Shown here piece by piece: positions 27,399 to 36,150 of a stretch of DNA of 64,000 nucleotides (position 1 is the stretch's first letter; every line of letters starts with the position of its first letter). The notes under the pieces were generated by a model that had not been told where the DNA came from, did not search any database, and saw only the letters and a program-made list of their open reading frames with translations. Where the stretch lies: positions 719,501-783,500 of the forward strand of contig NZ_KN525716.1 of NCBI RefSeq assembly GCF_000789235.1, read 5' to 3'. Origin of the DNA: Wocania ichthyoenteri Th78. Lineage in GTDB: Bacteria; Bacteroidota; Bacteroidia; Flavobacteriales; Flavobacteriaceae. A program made the position numbers and the translations under genes.

Positions 27399-28649
27399 CT
27401 AAAAACAAAAAGCCTTCAAGTTTGGCAGTTTTTTCCTTGGTCTTTGTAATTCATAATCATAAATGATTTGACCTAATTTTTCAAAAAATGGCAAACCATC
27501 GGTTTCATAAGCATAGTTATTGTCATCATAAATTTGATTATTATTAACATTAATTACAGCAGAAACAAAAAATTCTATTTTGTTTTTCAAATCTATGATA
27601 TAGGCATTATCAACTAAAAACCCATAAGCTGCACCTGCTTTATTAAAAATTTTAATATAATCTGGAATCTTTACATCAGAATTTCCAAACATAAAATATT
27701 TAACTCGGGAGTCTTTATAGCTATTAACTGGTTTACCATAACCTGACTCTCTTGGTAACATTGACATATATTTATATAAAAATTTATAATCTGAAGAAGC
27801 CAGCAATAACTTTGAATTACTAGCATTAACTTTTGGAAACATAAGTTTTTTCAAGAATTCATGTTGATTACTAATCCCAAATTTACTCTTAACATTAAAA
27901 TCCTTTGGGCTCATAATAAGCGAATCATTATCATAATAACCCACGCCTTTCTTTAAAGATACTTTATCAAAATATAAATGATCTTTTTTCAATGGTTTAT
28001 AATAAACAGTATCTCCGTTTTTCTTTAAAAAAACTACTGGATTTGTGTAACTATTTTGAGTTACGGTAAACGGTGTAGATAATCTATGCCTAATATTCAC
28101 TTGATTGTAGCCTAATGTTTTCAACCTTTTATTAATATATTCAGGTCCAAGAAACTCATAGAGCCTGTTAAAAGCATTATTATCGCTATAAATAAGCATT
28201 TTTTTAATATGATCTGCAACAGTGGGAAACCCTTGTTTCGTAGTTTTATCTTGATACATTCTAGTTTGACCAGCATAGGCACTATCATTCTGCATAATAG
28301 TATACTTGTTCAACTTTCTTTTCTCAAGTAAATGAAGTTTTTCTAATGCCAGTACAGCTACTGGTAGTTTTACAGTACTTGCAGGGTAAAAATAATTTAA
28401 GGAGTCCTCTTGAAATAAGTACGTAGAAAAAATAGGACTATTACCTCTAGTTCTATCCACTTTAGTATAAATAATCTGAATTTCATAAGTATTATTCTTA
28501 CCAAAATACTTATTATAAAATGTTGTGTCTTGTTTCAATAATGTTTCTAAAAAGACATTTTTTTTCTTATTTTCATCAACTGTTTTCTGTGCAAAACAAC
28601 TTGTATATAAGAAAACAGCAATTGAAAATAAAAGAGGTTTTGTTTTCAT
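27399..28649 (-). CDS. Class A beta-lactamase-like serine hydrolase
   Basis: A 416-residue secreted protein with signal peptide (cleavage after SCFA). The penicillin-recognising fold shows S91-x-x-K94 in FYPASTVKLPVAV, the SDN triad at 155-157 (MLIYSDNNAF) and a KAG triad in place of KTG (FNKAGAAYGFL). It is longer than true class A beta-lactamases (about 290), with an insert between the SDN and KAG boxes. Given the GH3 gene upstream it more likely acts on D,D-peptides of peptidoglycan than on antibiotics, but beta-lactamase activity cannot be excluded. Confidence 0.8.
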   Translation of the reverse strand: MKTKPLLFSIAVFLYTSCFAQKTVDENKKKNVFLETLLKQDTTFYNKYFGKNNTYEIQIIYTKVDRTRGNSPIFSTYLFQEDSLNYFYPASTVKLPVAVLALEKLHLLEKRKLNKYTIMQNDSAYAGQTRMYQDKTTKQGFPTVADHIKKMLIYSDNNAFNRLYEFLGPEYINKRLKTLGYNQVNIRHRLSTPFTVTQNSYTNPVVFLKKNGDTVYYKPLKKDHLYFDKVSLKKGVGYYDNDSLIMSPKDFNVKSKFGISNQHEFLKKLMFPKVNASNSKLLLASSDYKFLYKYMSMLPRESGYGKPVNSYKDSRVKYFMFGNSDVKIPDYIKIFNKAGAAYGFLVDNAYIIDLKNKIEFFVSAVINVNNNQIYDDNNYAYETDGLPFFEKLGQIIYDYELQRPRKKLPNLKAFCF

Positions 28650-28780
28650 TGTTTATCTATTTTAATGGCTAAAGAATATTTCTGTTGAATAATTGCAAAA
28701 CTGTTTTATTAAATAATTGATATGGATAAAAACCATATTGTAGTTTGGTTACATTGGCCACATAGGATGTGATTACAAAC

Positions 28781-30520
28781 CTACTCAATTATAATACCTA
28801 TTCCTGATTTATACCTGCTATCAATATCAAATGGTAAAGTCCCCAAACTGGGTGATTTTCCAAAAATCATATCAGCTGATGTTTCTTCAAGAAAGTCATG
28901 ATTTTGATATGTTAAAACAATACTCTCAGCTTGTTCGAGATTATCAAACTTTTTAAGTGCGTAAGCATTCAAAAATGCCACAACAATGGTCTGATTGTCT
29001 GCACATACTTGATGAACTATTCTGGTAGTTGCATCAGCGATACCATAATCGTCAGTACTTAATACTGATTCACTGTGAATCCCTAGTATCACTTTATCAT
29101 AAGATTTTAGTTTATTTAGTATACTGTCTGTTTCTTTTAAACTTGAATTATAAGGAATCAAATAGTGATCCATATCAGTATGCTTTGAAAGTCTTTTTTG
29201 AAATATTGTAAGGCTATCAACCCCTACAGATAAAGAAGCTATTTTTAAGGAATCTAAGTTTCGCATTGGAATAGCATTGTCTTTATTCGACAAAGTCGTA
29301 ATAGCATGTTCAAATAATTTTCTAGTGATATGGGTATATTTAACATTATTAAGATCATCATGTAATCCATCAATATTTATAGAATCCATACTATCTAAAC
29401 CGACCCATTTTTTAAGTTTTAATACGCTTTTACATTTAGAATCAATAACATCTTGAGATATGATGCCCGCTTTAACAGCCTCTTCAATTTTATTAATTCC
29501 CAGATTAATATCTTCTGAAAACAATAAAACATCATTCCCCGCCAATAAGGCTTTAACTTCAATATCACCTGGGGCAAAATATTTAGTGACCCCTTTCATA
29601 TTCAAGGCATCCGTAAATACAAGTCCCTTGAATCCTAATTTAGATTTCAGCAAATCTTTTATAATTTCTGGTGATAAAGTAGAGGGAATATTCTTTTTGT
29701 TTTTTTGTAGATTAGGTACATTTAAATGTGCAACCATAACACTACCTGCCCCTTTATTAATTAAATTTTTAAAGGGGAATAACTCCAAAGAATCCATCCG
29801 CTTCATATCATGTGTCAAAACTGGTAGATCTAAATGTGAATCGGTATTTGTATCACCATGACCTGGAAAATGTTTAATATTGGCTAAAATATTTTTACTG
29901 TGCAATCCTATCATATATTGATAAGACTTTTCTGTTACATTGTATTTATTACTCCCAAATGACCTAAAATTAATTACCGGATTATCTGGATTATTATTAA
30001 CATCAACGACGGGTGCTAAATTGATATGAACACCTAGTCTATTCATTTGTTCCCCAATAGCTGTACCCATATCATTAATAAGTTGATTATCAGATATGGC
30101 ACCGAGAGTCATTTGATATGGATAATTTGAAATACTATCTAATCGCATCCCCATGCCCCATTCGGCATCCATAGAAATGATAAGTGGAACTTTCGAATTT
30201 TTTTGTAGCTTATTTGTTAGCTTTGCTTGACGTTCTGGACCGCCTTGAAAGAAAATAATTCCTCCTACTTTATCTTTACCTACTTCATTCATTAAAGAAT
30301 CAACATATGATTCATCTCTATCCGAATAGGCCTGAATAAAAAAAAGTTGAGCAATTCTTTCTCTAGGAGATAACGATTTCATAATTCCATCTACCCATTT
30401 ATCATTATCTTTAATTTTAGACAAAAAGTCAATATCTGCTTTTTGATTTTGTCCAAAACAATTCGCATAAATGCCGCTAAAAACAATTACAATAATTTTA
30501 CTCCAATAATTCAATTTCAT
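28781..30520 (-). CDS. GH3 beta-N-acetylhexosaminidase (NagZ-like)
   Basis: A 579-residue exported glycosidase (signal peptide ending CFGQ). The GH3 barrel carries IKHFPGHGDTNTDSH at about 215-229, the NagZ-type Asp/His dyad (D227, H229), and VFTDALNMKGV with the catalytic Asp near 305. A GH3 C-terminal alpha/beta-sandwich domain follows. NagZ enzymes release GlcNAc from GlcNAc-MurNAc(-peptide). Many Bacteroidota fuse this GH3 unit to a C-terminal beta-lactamase-like domain; here the two functions are separate adjacent genes. Its peptidoglycan role agrees with murQ. Confidence 0.88.
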   Translation of the reverse strand: MKLNYWSKIIVIVFSGIYANCFGQNQKADIDFLSKIKDNDKWVDGIMKSLSPRERIAQLFFIQAYSDRDESYVDSLMNEVGKDKVGGIIFFQGGPERQAKLTNKLQKNSKVPLIISMDAEWGMGMRLDSISNYPYQMTLGAISDNQLINDMGTAIGEQMNRLGVHINLAPVVDVNNNPDNPVINFRSFGSNKYNVTEKSYQYMIGLHSKNILANIKHFPGHGDTNTDSHLDLPVLTHDMKRMDSLELFPFKNLINKGAGSVMVAHLNVPNLQKNKKNIPSTLSPEIIKDLLKSKLGFKGLVFTDALNMKGVTKYFAPGDIEVKALLAGNDVLLFSEDINLGINKIEEAVKAGIISQDVIDSKCKSVLKLKKWVGLDSMDSINIDGLHDDLNNVKYTHITRKLFEHAITTLSNKDNAIPMRNLDSLKIASLSVGVDSLTIFQKRLSKHTDMDHYLIPYNSSLKETDSILNKLKSYDKVILGIHSESVLSTDDYGIADATTRIVHQVCADNQTIVVAFLNAYALKKFDNLEQAESIVLTYQNHDFLEETSADMIFGKSPSLGTLPFDIDSRYKSGIGIIIE

Positions 30521-31299
30521 ATTTAATGATTTAATGTTGCTAATTTTAACATACTCAGATTACAACTTCCAATAAAAACTAACAGGTTTTAACTTTGAGT
30601 TTCGGAAATTTTCTACTATGATTATGATAAAACTTTCTAAATATATTCTTATAACTAGTAAGTCAGTCTAACATAACAAAACCCCTATTAAGAATATTAT
30701 TAATGTTTGTAAAACTCTCTAGCGATATATTTTTAATTCATCATCTTTTTTTTAGTTCATAAAAAAGTATACAATTAGATAAGAGATTGTCGCTAAACTA
30801 TTAGTATGCATTTCTAATTCAAATTAATTTAGCAAGCCACTGGGAGAACTTTAAATAAAAACAATCGGACGTATTCCTATAACGGATATTTATAACAAGT
30901 AAATAACTGAAAAACAACAATTTACAAGTTTTTTGAGATAAATTTCAAAATCAAGATGTATCTAATTGATAATCAATAATATAAATAATAAATTCATCCA
31001 TTATAGGGATAAGTGCTAAAACAATTGAAGTACAAATATTAAATTTAGGATATAAATAAGAAAACAATAAAAAATTGACTCAAAACAAGCTAAAACATAT
31101 TATAAATGTTAAAGTTTTCATAAAAAGGGGCTAATTCGGTGTCACTAAATTTAAAGGGTCTTTTTAAGCCCTATAAATACTATAAAAATGAGATTTTGGA
31201 TAGTTCCTCTTTATCTGGAAGGATTAAATTTTTCATTCATTATAAACATTATAGTACAAGTTATTTGTAAAACAAATTTGACTCCTATAGCTATTTGCT
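30521..31299. other. AT-rich intergenic junction region
   Basis: About 780 bp without a convincing gene. It contains the promoter of the GH3 operon near 30,530-30,700 and otherwise very AT-rich sequence with stops in all frames. A small open frame at 31211-31405 on the minus strand overlaps the repeat module and has no protein-like features. The region marks the boundary between the peptidoglycan cluster and the repeat-bounded blocks. Confidence 0.5.
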
Positions 31300-31519
31300 C
31301 ATTAATATTTTTATTAAAGAAAAATATGTATATGTAATGGAAAATATTTATAACTATATTAATTATCTTTGAATTTTGAATGCAATTGCATTCAATTAAG
31401 TTCATTTAATTTTTAAGATACAACAAGGTGCGTTAATCGGTGCCTATATTTGTTAAACGTATATTAACTTTTTGAATATCAGCTATTTAAAATAAGTGTT
31501 CGAGCCCCAGCCCGGTCAC
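31300..31519 (+). repeat. Direct repeat module, copy A (candidate attachment site)
   Basis: About 220 bp that reappears at 63426-63658 with only scattered differences. From left to right it holds an AT-rich stretch, a 20-bp perfect palindrome TTGAATGCAATTGCATTCAA (31376-31395), the motif GGTGCGTTAATCGGTGCC (31427-31444) with two GGTGC units 12 bp apart, and a terminal core TTCGAGCCCCAGCCCGGTC ending at 31519. The core reads like the T-loop, T-stem 3' half and acceptor 3' strand of a tRNA, without the rest of the tRNA, as expected at one end of an element integrated by a tyrosine recombinase. Confidence 0.7.
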
Positions 31520-31531
31520 TTAAAATCAACT

Positions 31532-31566
31532 AAAAAGCCCCAAAACGTATGTTTATGGGCTTTTTT
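31532..31566 (+). terminator. Intrinsic terminator after repeat copy A
   Basis: AAAAAGCCC, a 16-base loop and GGGCTTTTTT directly follow the tRNA-3'-like core of copy A. A different hairpin sequence follows copy C at the same position, which fits the idea that the core is the 3' end of a tRNA gene with its terminator. Confidence 0.7.
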
Positions 31567-31600
31567 CATTTTAATTAATATCAATTATTAGCAGTAAATA

Positions 31601-31645
31601 GGTGCGTTAATCGGTGCGTCTTTTTTAAAATAAAAACACGCACCG
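31601..31645. repeat. Extra GGTGC-motif copy with inverted arms
   Basis: GGTGCGTTAATCGGTGC occurs again at 31601-31617, identical to the motif in copies A and C. Here the second half, CGGTGCGT (31612-31619), also pairs with ACGCACCG (31638-31645) across an AT-rich 18-bp loop. There is no tRNA-like core after it. It may be an additional recombinase arm site or the remnant of another copy. Confidence 0.5.
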
Positions 31646-31753
31646 AATAGAACTTAAAACTCTAATTTATAAGTATTTACAACTAAAATTTAATATATAT
31701 CATTTCGCAGTATCTCAAAGATCAATCAATATATTTACACTAATTAATAATTA

Positions 31754-31841
31754 CTAGTGTAATATTTACTCTTGACGTTGTAACGAGGGTAATATTTTAG
31801 TATATTTACCTTTGTTAAAGAAACGAGTGTAATTTTTACTC
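31754..31841 (+). promoter_or_regulatory. Three iterated operator-like repeats upstream of fic
   Basis: Three related 18-bp units start at 31754 (CTAGTGTAATATTTACTC), 31784 (CGAGGGTAATATTTTAGT) and 31824 (CGAGTGTAATTTTTACTC). Units 1 and 3 are imperfect palindromes GAGTgTAA...TTACTC. The start-to-start spacing is 30 and 40 bp, whole multiples of about ten, so the sites lie on the same DNA face. The last unit ends 9 bp before the fic ATG, a position where a bound protein would block expression. Confidence 0.6.
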
Positions 31842-31850
31842 CTGTTAATC

Positions 31851-32936
31851 ATGACTACTTTTAAAAAAAACAAACCTTATAATAGTTTACCTCTATTACC
31901 TCCAAAAATCGCATTGGAAACTACAAAAGTTTTACGTAAAACTATTGAAGCAAGTAGAGCATTAGCTCAACTTAATGGTAGACTAACAAATTTACCCAAT
32001 CCGACACTATTTTTAGATACCATTCATTTACAGGAGGCAAAAGCAAGTTCTGAAATTGAAAACATTATTACTACCAATGATGATTTATATAAGGCAATAG
32101 TGGCTGATAAAAAGTTTGACAACCCAGCTACCAAAGAAGTTATAAGTTACAAAGAGGCTCTATGGAATGGGTTGAAAGCTATTGAAAATCGCCCTTTTAT
32201 ATCGACTAATTTGTGTATTGACATCGTACAAAGTATTAAGAAAAACACCGCTGGTATTAGAACGACTCCAGGAACTGCTCTTAAAAATGTTAAGGGTGAA
32301 ACTATTTATACACCTCCTACCGGTGAGACTATTATTAGGGATAAATTGGAAAACCTTGAGGCCTTTATTAATGGAAAAGGTACTATTGACCCTTTAATTA
32401 AAATGGCATTGATGCATTACCAATTTGAAGCTATACATCCTTTTAGTGATGGTAATGGTAGAACAGGTCGTATTTTATTATTGCTTTATTTAAAAACGGC
32501 AAACCTTTTAGATACGCCCGCATTATTTTTAAGCGAGTTCATCATTAAAAATAAAACGGATTACTATATGAAGCTACGAAATGTTACGGAACATCAAGAT
32601 TGGGAAGCATGGATATTGTATATGCTTGAAATGATTGTTTTCACTGCTAACAAAGCTCTGAAACGTTTAAACATGGTTACAGAGCTCATTCAAGTGATGT
32701 CTGAAGAAATAAAAATTTCATTACCTAAGGTGTATTCAAAGGAATTAGTAGAAATATTATTTAGATTACCTTATACCAAACGTCAATTTTTAATAGATGC
32801 TAAATTAGGTACGCCAAAAACTATTGGCAATTACTTAATTGAATTAGAAAAAGCAGGGTTTTTAATTTCTGAAAAAATAGGTAAAGAAAAACTATATCTT
32901 AATCATAGATTAATGGCTATTTTGGAGAAAAATTGA
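31851..32936 (+). CDS. Fic domain AMPylase-type protein with C-terminal winged helix
   Basis: A 361-residue class II Fic protein. The N-terminal Fic_N region has the inhibitory helix motif SSEIEN (S-x-x-x-E-N, about residue 62-67). The Fic core shows IHPFSDGNGRTGR, the full catalytic HPFxDGNGRxxR, so AMP transfer should be possible when inhibition is relieved. The C-terminus (about 285-355: YTKRQFLIDAKLGTPKTIGNYL, then AGFLISEKIGKEKLYLN) is a winged helix-turn-helix. It is alone on the plus strand, bracketed by repeat copies A and B. A role in autoregulation or defence is possible; targets are unknown. Confidence 0.88.
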   Translation: MTTFKKNKPYNSLPLLPPKIALETTKVLRKTIEASRALAQLNGRLTNLPNPTLFLDTIHLQEAKASSEIENIITTNDDLYKAIVADKKFDNPATKEVISYKEALWNGLKAIENRPFISTNLCIDIVQSIKKNTAGIRTTPGTALKNVKGETIYTPPTGETIIRDKLENLEAFINGKGTIDPLIKMALMHYQFEAIHPFSDGNGRTGRILLLLYLKTANLLDTPALFLSEFIIKNKTDYYMKLRNVTEHQDWEAWILYMLEMIVFTANKALKRLNMVTELIQVMSEEIKISLPKVYSKELVEILFRLPYTKRQFLIDAKLGTPKTIGNYLIELEKAGFLISEKIGKEKLYLNHRLMAILEKN

Positions 32937-32944
32937 TATTGGCT

Positions 32945-33037
32945 AAGGTGCGTGAATCGGTGCCTATATTTGTGAAGTACGTTTTATACTTTTGAATATC
33001 AATTGTTTAAAAAATAGGTTCGAACCCTGCCCAACCC
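32945..33037 (+). repeat. Direct repeat module, copy B (short, diverged)
   Basis: Starting 9 bp after the fic stop, this 93-bp copy matches the right half of copies A and C: AAGGTGCGTGAATCGGTGCC, TATATTTGTGAA, TTTTGAATATCAATTGTTTAAAA and a diverged tRNA-like core TTCGAACCCTGCCCAACCCG. It lacks the upstream palindrome found in A and C and has no terminator after it. It separates the Fic block from the alginate block. Confidence 0.65.
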
Positions 33038-33123
33038 GAAGTCAAAACCTTTCTAATTTTATTACCCATACTGATTAATCAATAAATTGTTTTTATCGCA
33101 AGAAGAAATAAAATGAATTAGTA

Positions 33124-33792
33124 TTACAAAAGTATTCCTTTAATAATATCTATAGTCTTTTTGACATCTTGTTCTAGCTTATCATAGTCTCTATTGGCTA
33201 TAATGTCTTTAGATATTAATTTAGACCCCATCCCAACACATGTAACACCAGCATCAAACCAACCTTTTAAATTCTCTTCTGTTGGCGATACACCTCCTGT
33301 TGGCATAATACTTGTCCATGGCTGTGGCCCTTTTATTCCTTTTACAAATTTTGGTCCGTATAAATCTCCTGGAAATAGTTTTACTATTTCACAACCTAAC
33401 TCTTCGGCTCTTGCTATTTCTGTTAAACTACCACACCCAGGTGACCAAAGTACTTTACGTCGGTTGCAAACTATAGCTATATCTTCTCTTAAAACTGGAG
33501 TGACAATAAAATTTGCGCCTAATGCCATATATAAAGACGCTGCTGCTCCATCAGTCACAGAACCTACACCCATAATCATTCCTGGTAATTCAGTTATGGC
33601 ATATTTTGTTAACGCACCAAAAACCTCATAAGCGAAATCGCCTCGGGCAGTAAACTCCATTAATCGTGCTCCACCATCATAACAGGCTTTAAGCACATTT
33701 TTACTCAGTTCAATATCATTACTGAAAAACAAAGGAATCATACCTGTTTCTTTCATTCTCTGTGCTACTTCTATTCTTGTAAATTGTGCCAT
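33124..33792 (-). CDS. kdgA: 2-keto-3-deoxy-6-phosphogluconate (KDPG) aldolase
   Basis: A 222-residue class I aldolase of the KDPG/KHG family: MGVGSVTDGAAASLYMALGANFIVTP, SPGCGSLTEIARAEELGCEIVKLFPGD with the Schiff-base Lys in EIVKLFP, and SIMPTGGVSPTEENL. It splits KDPG to pyruvate and glyceraldehyde 3-phosphate, the last dedicated step of alginate monomer breakdown. It is the final gene of the minus-strand operon MFS-SDR-KdgK-PFK-KdgA. Confidence 0.93.
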   Translation of the reverse strand: MAQFTRIEVAQRMKETGMIPLFFSNDIELSKNVLKACYDGGARLMEFTARGDFAYEVFGALTKYAITELPGMIMGVGSVTDGAAASLYMALGANFIVTPVLREDIAIVCNRRKVLWSPGCGSLTEIARAEELGCEIVKLFPGDLYGPKFVKGIKGPQPWTSIMPTGGVSPTEENLKGWFDAGVTCVGMGSKLISKDIIANRDYDKLEQDVKKTIDIIKGILL

Positions 33793-33809
33793 TATCTGTT
33801 AGTTATTTT

Positions 33810-35027
33810 TTAATTCCAATTTAATATGTCACGAAAATTATAATTCTCTGGGTTGTTGATATAATCCTTTGCAGCATCATAATCTTGTTCTTCTATATAA
33901 AAAAGATTGTTCATAAATAATTGTGCCATATCTGATTCTATATCTACAAGTCGAGGAGGAACCTTACCATTCTCATCTTCAAAATCTTTAAGGTATAATG
34001 GTGTGATATCTCCATTTGAATTTGCACTAACAATACAGCCAGTTTCTCCTTGTGCGAAAAGTTTTTTTACACCAATTGCTAGCAAAGTACAAAGTGTAAT
34101 ATCGAAAGCGATTGGGTTACAACAACGCAATTCATAACCTATTTCTACAGGACGTGTCTTAATATTAATATCCAATTCCTTTAACTTTAACTGAAGCAGG
34201 TAATTAAAAATATGTGATTTATTTACATTTCCTAATTCAGGATGTCCATGATCATCATAGGTAAAGTTAATACCTGAGTTTTTAATTTCTTCTTCATCCA
34301 TAAAATGAAACACTCCTTCGCTAACTAAAGCCACACCGTAATTAATATTTTGAATTTTACTTTTAATTATTGAGGAAATTATTAGATTAATCAATTTATC
34401 AAAAGTAATTTTCGTTTTATTAAACATTTCAGGGATAATCATCATAGGGAAGTGACATGCCGAAGCGATGCCAAAGGCTAGATGACCAGCAGAACGTCCC
34501 ATCGTTGAAATGACAAACCAATTTTCACTAGTTCTGGCATCTTCATAAATCGTATTACCTATTCGAACTCCTTCATTTTTTGCAGTATGGAAACCAAACG
34601 TTGGGTTTCTATCTGGCAAGGGTAAATCATTATCTATCGTCTTAGGGACGTGAATATGAGAAATCTCAACATCGCTTTTTAATAAAAACTTTGTTAACCT
34701 ATTGGCGGTAGACGCTGTATCATCACCACCAATGGTAACTAATAATTTAACATTTTGTTTTTTGAAAAAGTCAGACTTAAAACTGGAGTCTTTAGGTTTA
34801 AATCGACTCATAATAAGTGTGGAACCGCCTCTGCTAAAAATTCTGTCTGCATGAGCAAAATCAAATTCTTTAATTTCAGGCGCTTCTGAAAACAATCCTT
34901 TGTAACCATAATGTACACCTAAAACTCTAAAATCATCTTTAAGAAAAGTTTTAGCAAGTGTACTAATAACGGCGTTAATACCAGGTGCTGGTCCTCCGCC
35001 ACAAATAATTACTATTGATTTTTTCAT
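33810..35027 (-). CDS. 6-phosphofructokinase family protein, probably PPi-dependent
   Basis: A 405-residue PFK-family protein. ICGGGPAPGINAVIST opens the first Rossmann-like domain; the catalytic PKTIDNDLP (128-136) and MGRSAGHLAFG are present. The nucleotide-site motif is GGDD (100-103) rather than the GGDG of ATP enzymes, and with the Lys of PKTIDND this is the pattern of pyrophosphate-dependent, reversible PFKs. It is encoded between kdgK and kdgA with short gaps (18 and 54 bp), so it is part of the alginate catabolic operon. It could move triose phosphate carbon in either direction; the direction in vivo is not known. Confidence 0.85.
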   Translation of the reverse strand: MKKSIVIICGGGPAPGINAVISTLAKTFLKDDFRVLGVHYGYKGLFSEAPEIKEFDFAHADRIFSRGGSTLIMSRFKPKDSSFKSDFFKKQNVKLLVTIGGDDTASTANRLTKFLLKSDVEISHIHVPKTIDNDLPLPDRNPTFGFHTAKNEGVRIGNTIYEDARTSENWFVISTMGRSAGHLAFGIASACHFPMMIIPEMFNKTKITFDKLINLIISSIIKSKIQNINYGVALVSEGVFHFMDEEEIKNSGINFTYDDHGHPELGNVNKSHIFNYLLQLKLKELDINIKTRPVEIGYELRCCNPIAFDITLCTLLAIGVKKLFAQGETGCIVSANSNGDITPLYLKDFEDENGKVPPRLVDIESDMAQLFMNNLFYIEEQDYDAAKDYINNPENYNFRDILNWN

Positions 35028-35081
35028 ATTAAAAAAGATGCAACCAATAATGAATTAGGTTATTATCTTCTGATATTGAAT

Positions 35082-36122
35082 TTAACGTGCTACTCTTCCA
35101 GAAGCATCGCCTCCCATTAATTTTTCTACTTCTGCAACTGTTACCAAATTAGCATCGCCTTTAATGGTGTGCTTTAAACATGAAGCAGCTACTGCAAAAT
35201 CTAAAGCGTTTTGGTCATTTTCTGGATATTTTAATAATCCATATATTAAACCTCCCATAAATGAATCGCCTCCACCTACTCTATCAACAATATCTGTTAT
35301 TTGATATTGTCGAGTTTCATACATTTTTTTACCGTCGTATAAAACACCTGCCCATGTATTATGAGATGCCGAAATAGAACCTCTTAATGTTGTTATTACT
35401 TTTTTAGCCCTTGGGAATTTTTTCATCATTTGCTTACAAACTGATAAAAAAGCTTCAGCCTTTACGTCGTGTCCTTGAGTAGTAATATCTAATCCTTCTG
35501 GTTTAATTTCGAAATGTTTTTCTGCGTCTTCTTCATTTCCTAAAATAACATCACAGTATGATGTTAACTCAGTCATAATTGCTTCGCGATCTCCACCGTA
35601 TTGCCATAGTTTTGCACGGTAATTTAAATCGGTAGAAATAGTAATACCTTTATCACTTGCAGCTTTTACAGCTTCTAGACAAACATCTGCAGCTCCTTGT
35701 GAAATGGCTGGTGTAATTCCCGTCCAATGAAACCATTCTACACCTTCAAAAATAACATCCCAATCTATCATTCCAGATTCTATTTCTGCAATGGCAGAAT
35801 GCGCTCTATCGTAAACTACTTTACTCCCTCTAGAAACTGCTCCAGTTTCTAAAAAATAAATTCCTAAACGGTCACCTCCATAAACAATTTTATCTACACC
35901 AACACCGCGTTTGCGCATTTCCATCATAGCACATTCACCTATGTCATTTTTAGGTAAACGTGTAACAAAATCTACCGAAACTCCGTAATTTGCTAATGAA
36001 ACGGCTACATTCGATTCTCCTCCACCATAAATAGCATCGAAATTATTGGCTTGTGAAAATCTTAAAAATCCTTGTGGAGCTAATCGCAACATGATTTCTC
36101 CAAATGTGACTACTTTACTCAT
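35082..36122 (-). CDS. kdgK: 2-keto-3-deoxygluconate kinase (PfkB family)
   Basis: A 346-residue ribokinase-family sugar kinase with GGGESNVAVSLANYG near the N-terminus and the catalytic VDRVGGGDSFMGGLIYGLL near the C-terminus. It phosphorylates 2-keto-3-deoxy-D-gluconate to KDPG with ATP. Its neighbours (SDR reductase before it, KDPG aldolase after it) define the pathway step clearly. Confidence 0.92.
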   Translation of the reverse strand: MSKVVTFGEIMLRLAPQGFLRFSQANNFDAIYGGGESNVAVSLANYGVSVDFVTRLPKNDIGECAMMEMRKRGVGVDKIVYGGDRLGIYFLETGAVSRGSKVVYDRAHSAIAEIESGMIDWDVIFEGVEWFHWTGITPAISQGAADVCLEAVKAASDKGITISTDLNYRAKLWQYGGDREAIMTELTSYCDVILGNEEDAEKHFEIKPEGLDITTQGHDVKAEAFLSVCKQMMKKFPRAKKVITTLRGSISASHNTWAGVLYDGKKMYETRQYQITDIVDRVGGGDSFMGGLIYGLLKYPENDQNALDFAVAASCLKHTIKGDANLVTVAEVEKLMGGDASGRVAR

Positions 36123-36150
36123 TATCTATAAAAATTTCTAGTAATTAATT

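Noticed and set aside
27399-28649. An antibiotic-resistance beta-lactamase
   Set aside because: The S-x-x-K and SDN boxes are present, but the KTG box is KAG, the protein is over 100 residues longer than class A enzymes, and its neighbours are peptidoglycan enzymes.
31211-31405. Small open frame on the minus strand over the left part of repeat copy A
   Set aside because: It is rich in Ile, Asn and Phe, has no ribosome site, and covers the palindrome of a non-coding repeat that in copy C does not keep the frame.
31495-31519. A tRNA gene at the end of repeat copy A
   Set aside because: Only the T-loop, T-stem 3' half and acceptor 3' strand are recognisable; the anticodon and D arms and the acceptor 5' strand are missing upstream in all three copies.
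31754-31841. CRISPR-like array upstream of fic
   Set aside because: Only three short, imperfect units with unequal AT-rich spacers and no cas genes; operator repeats fit better.
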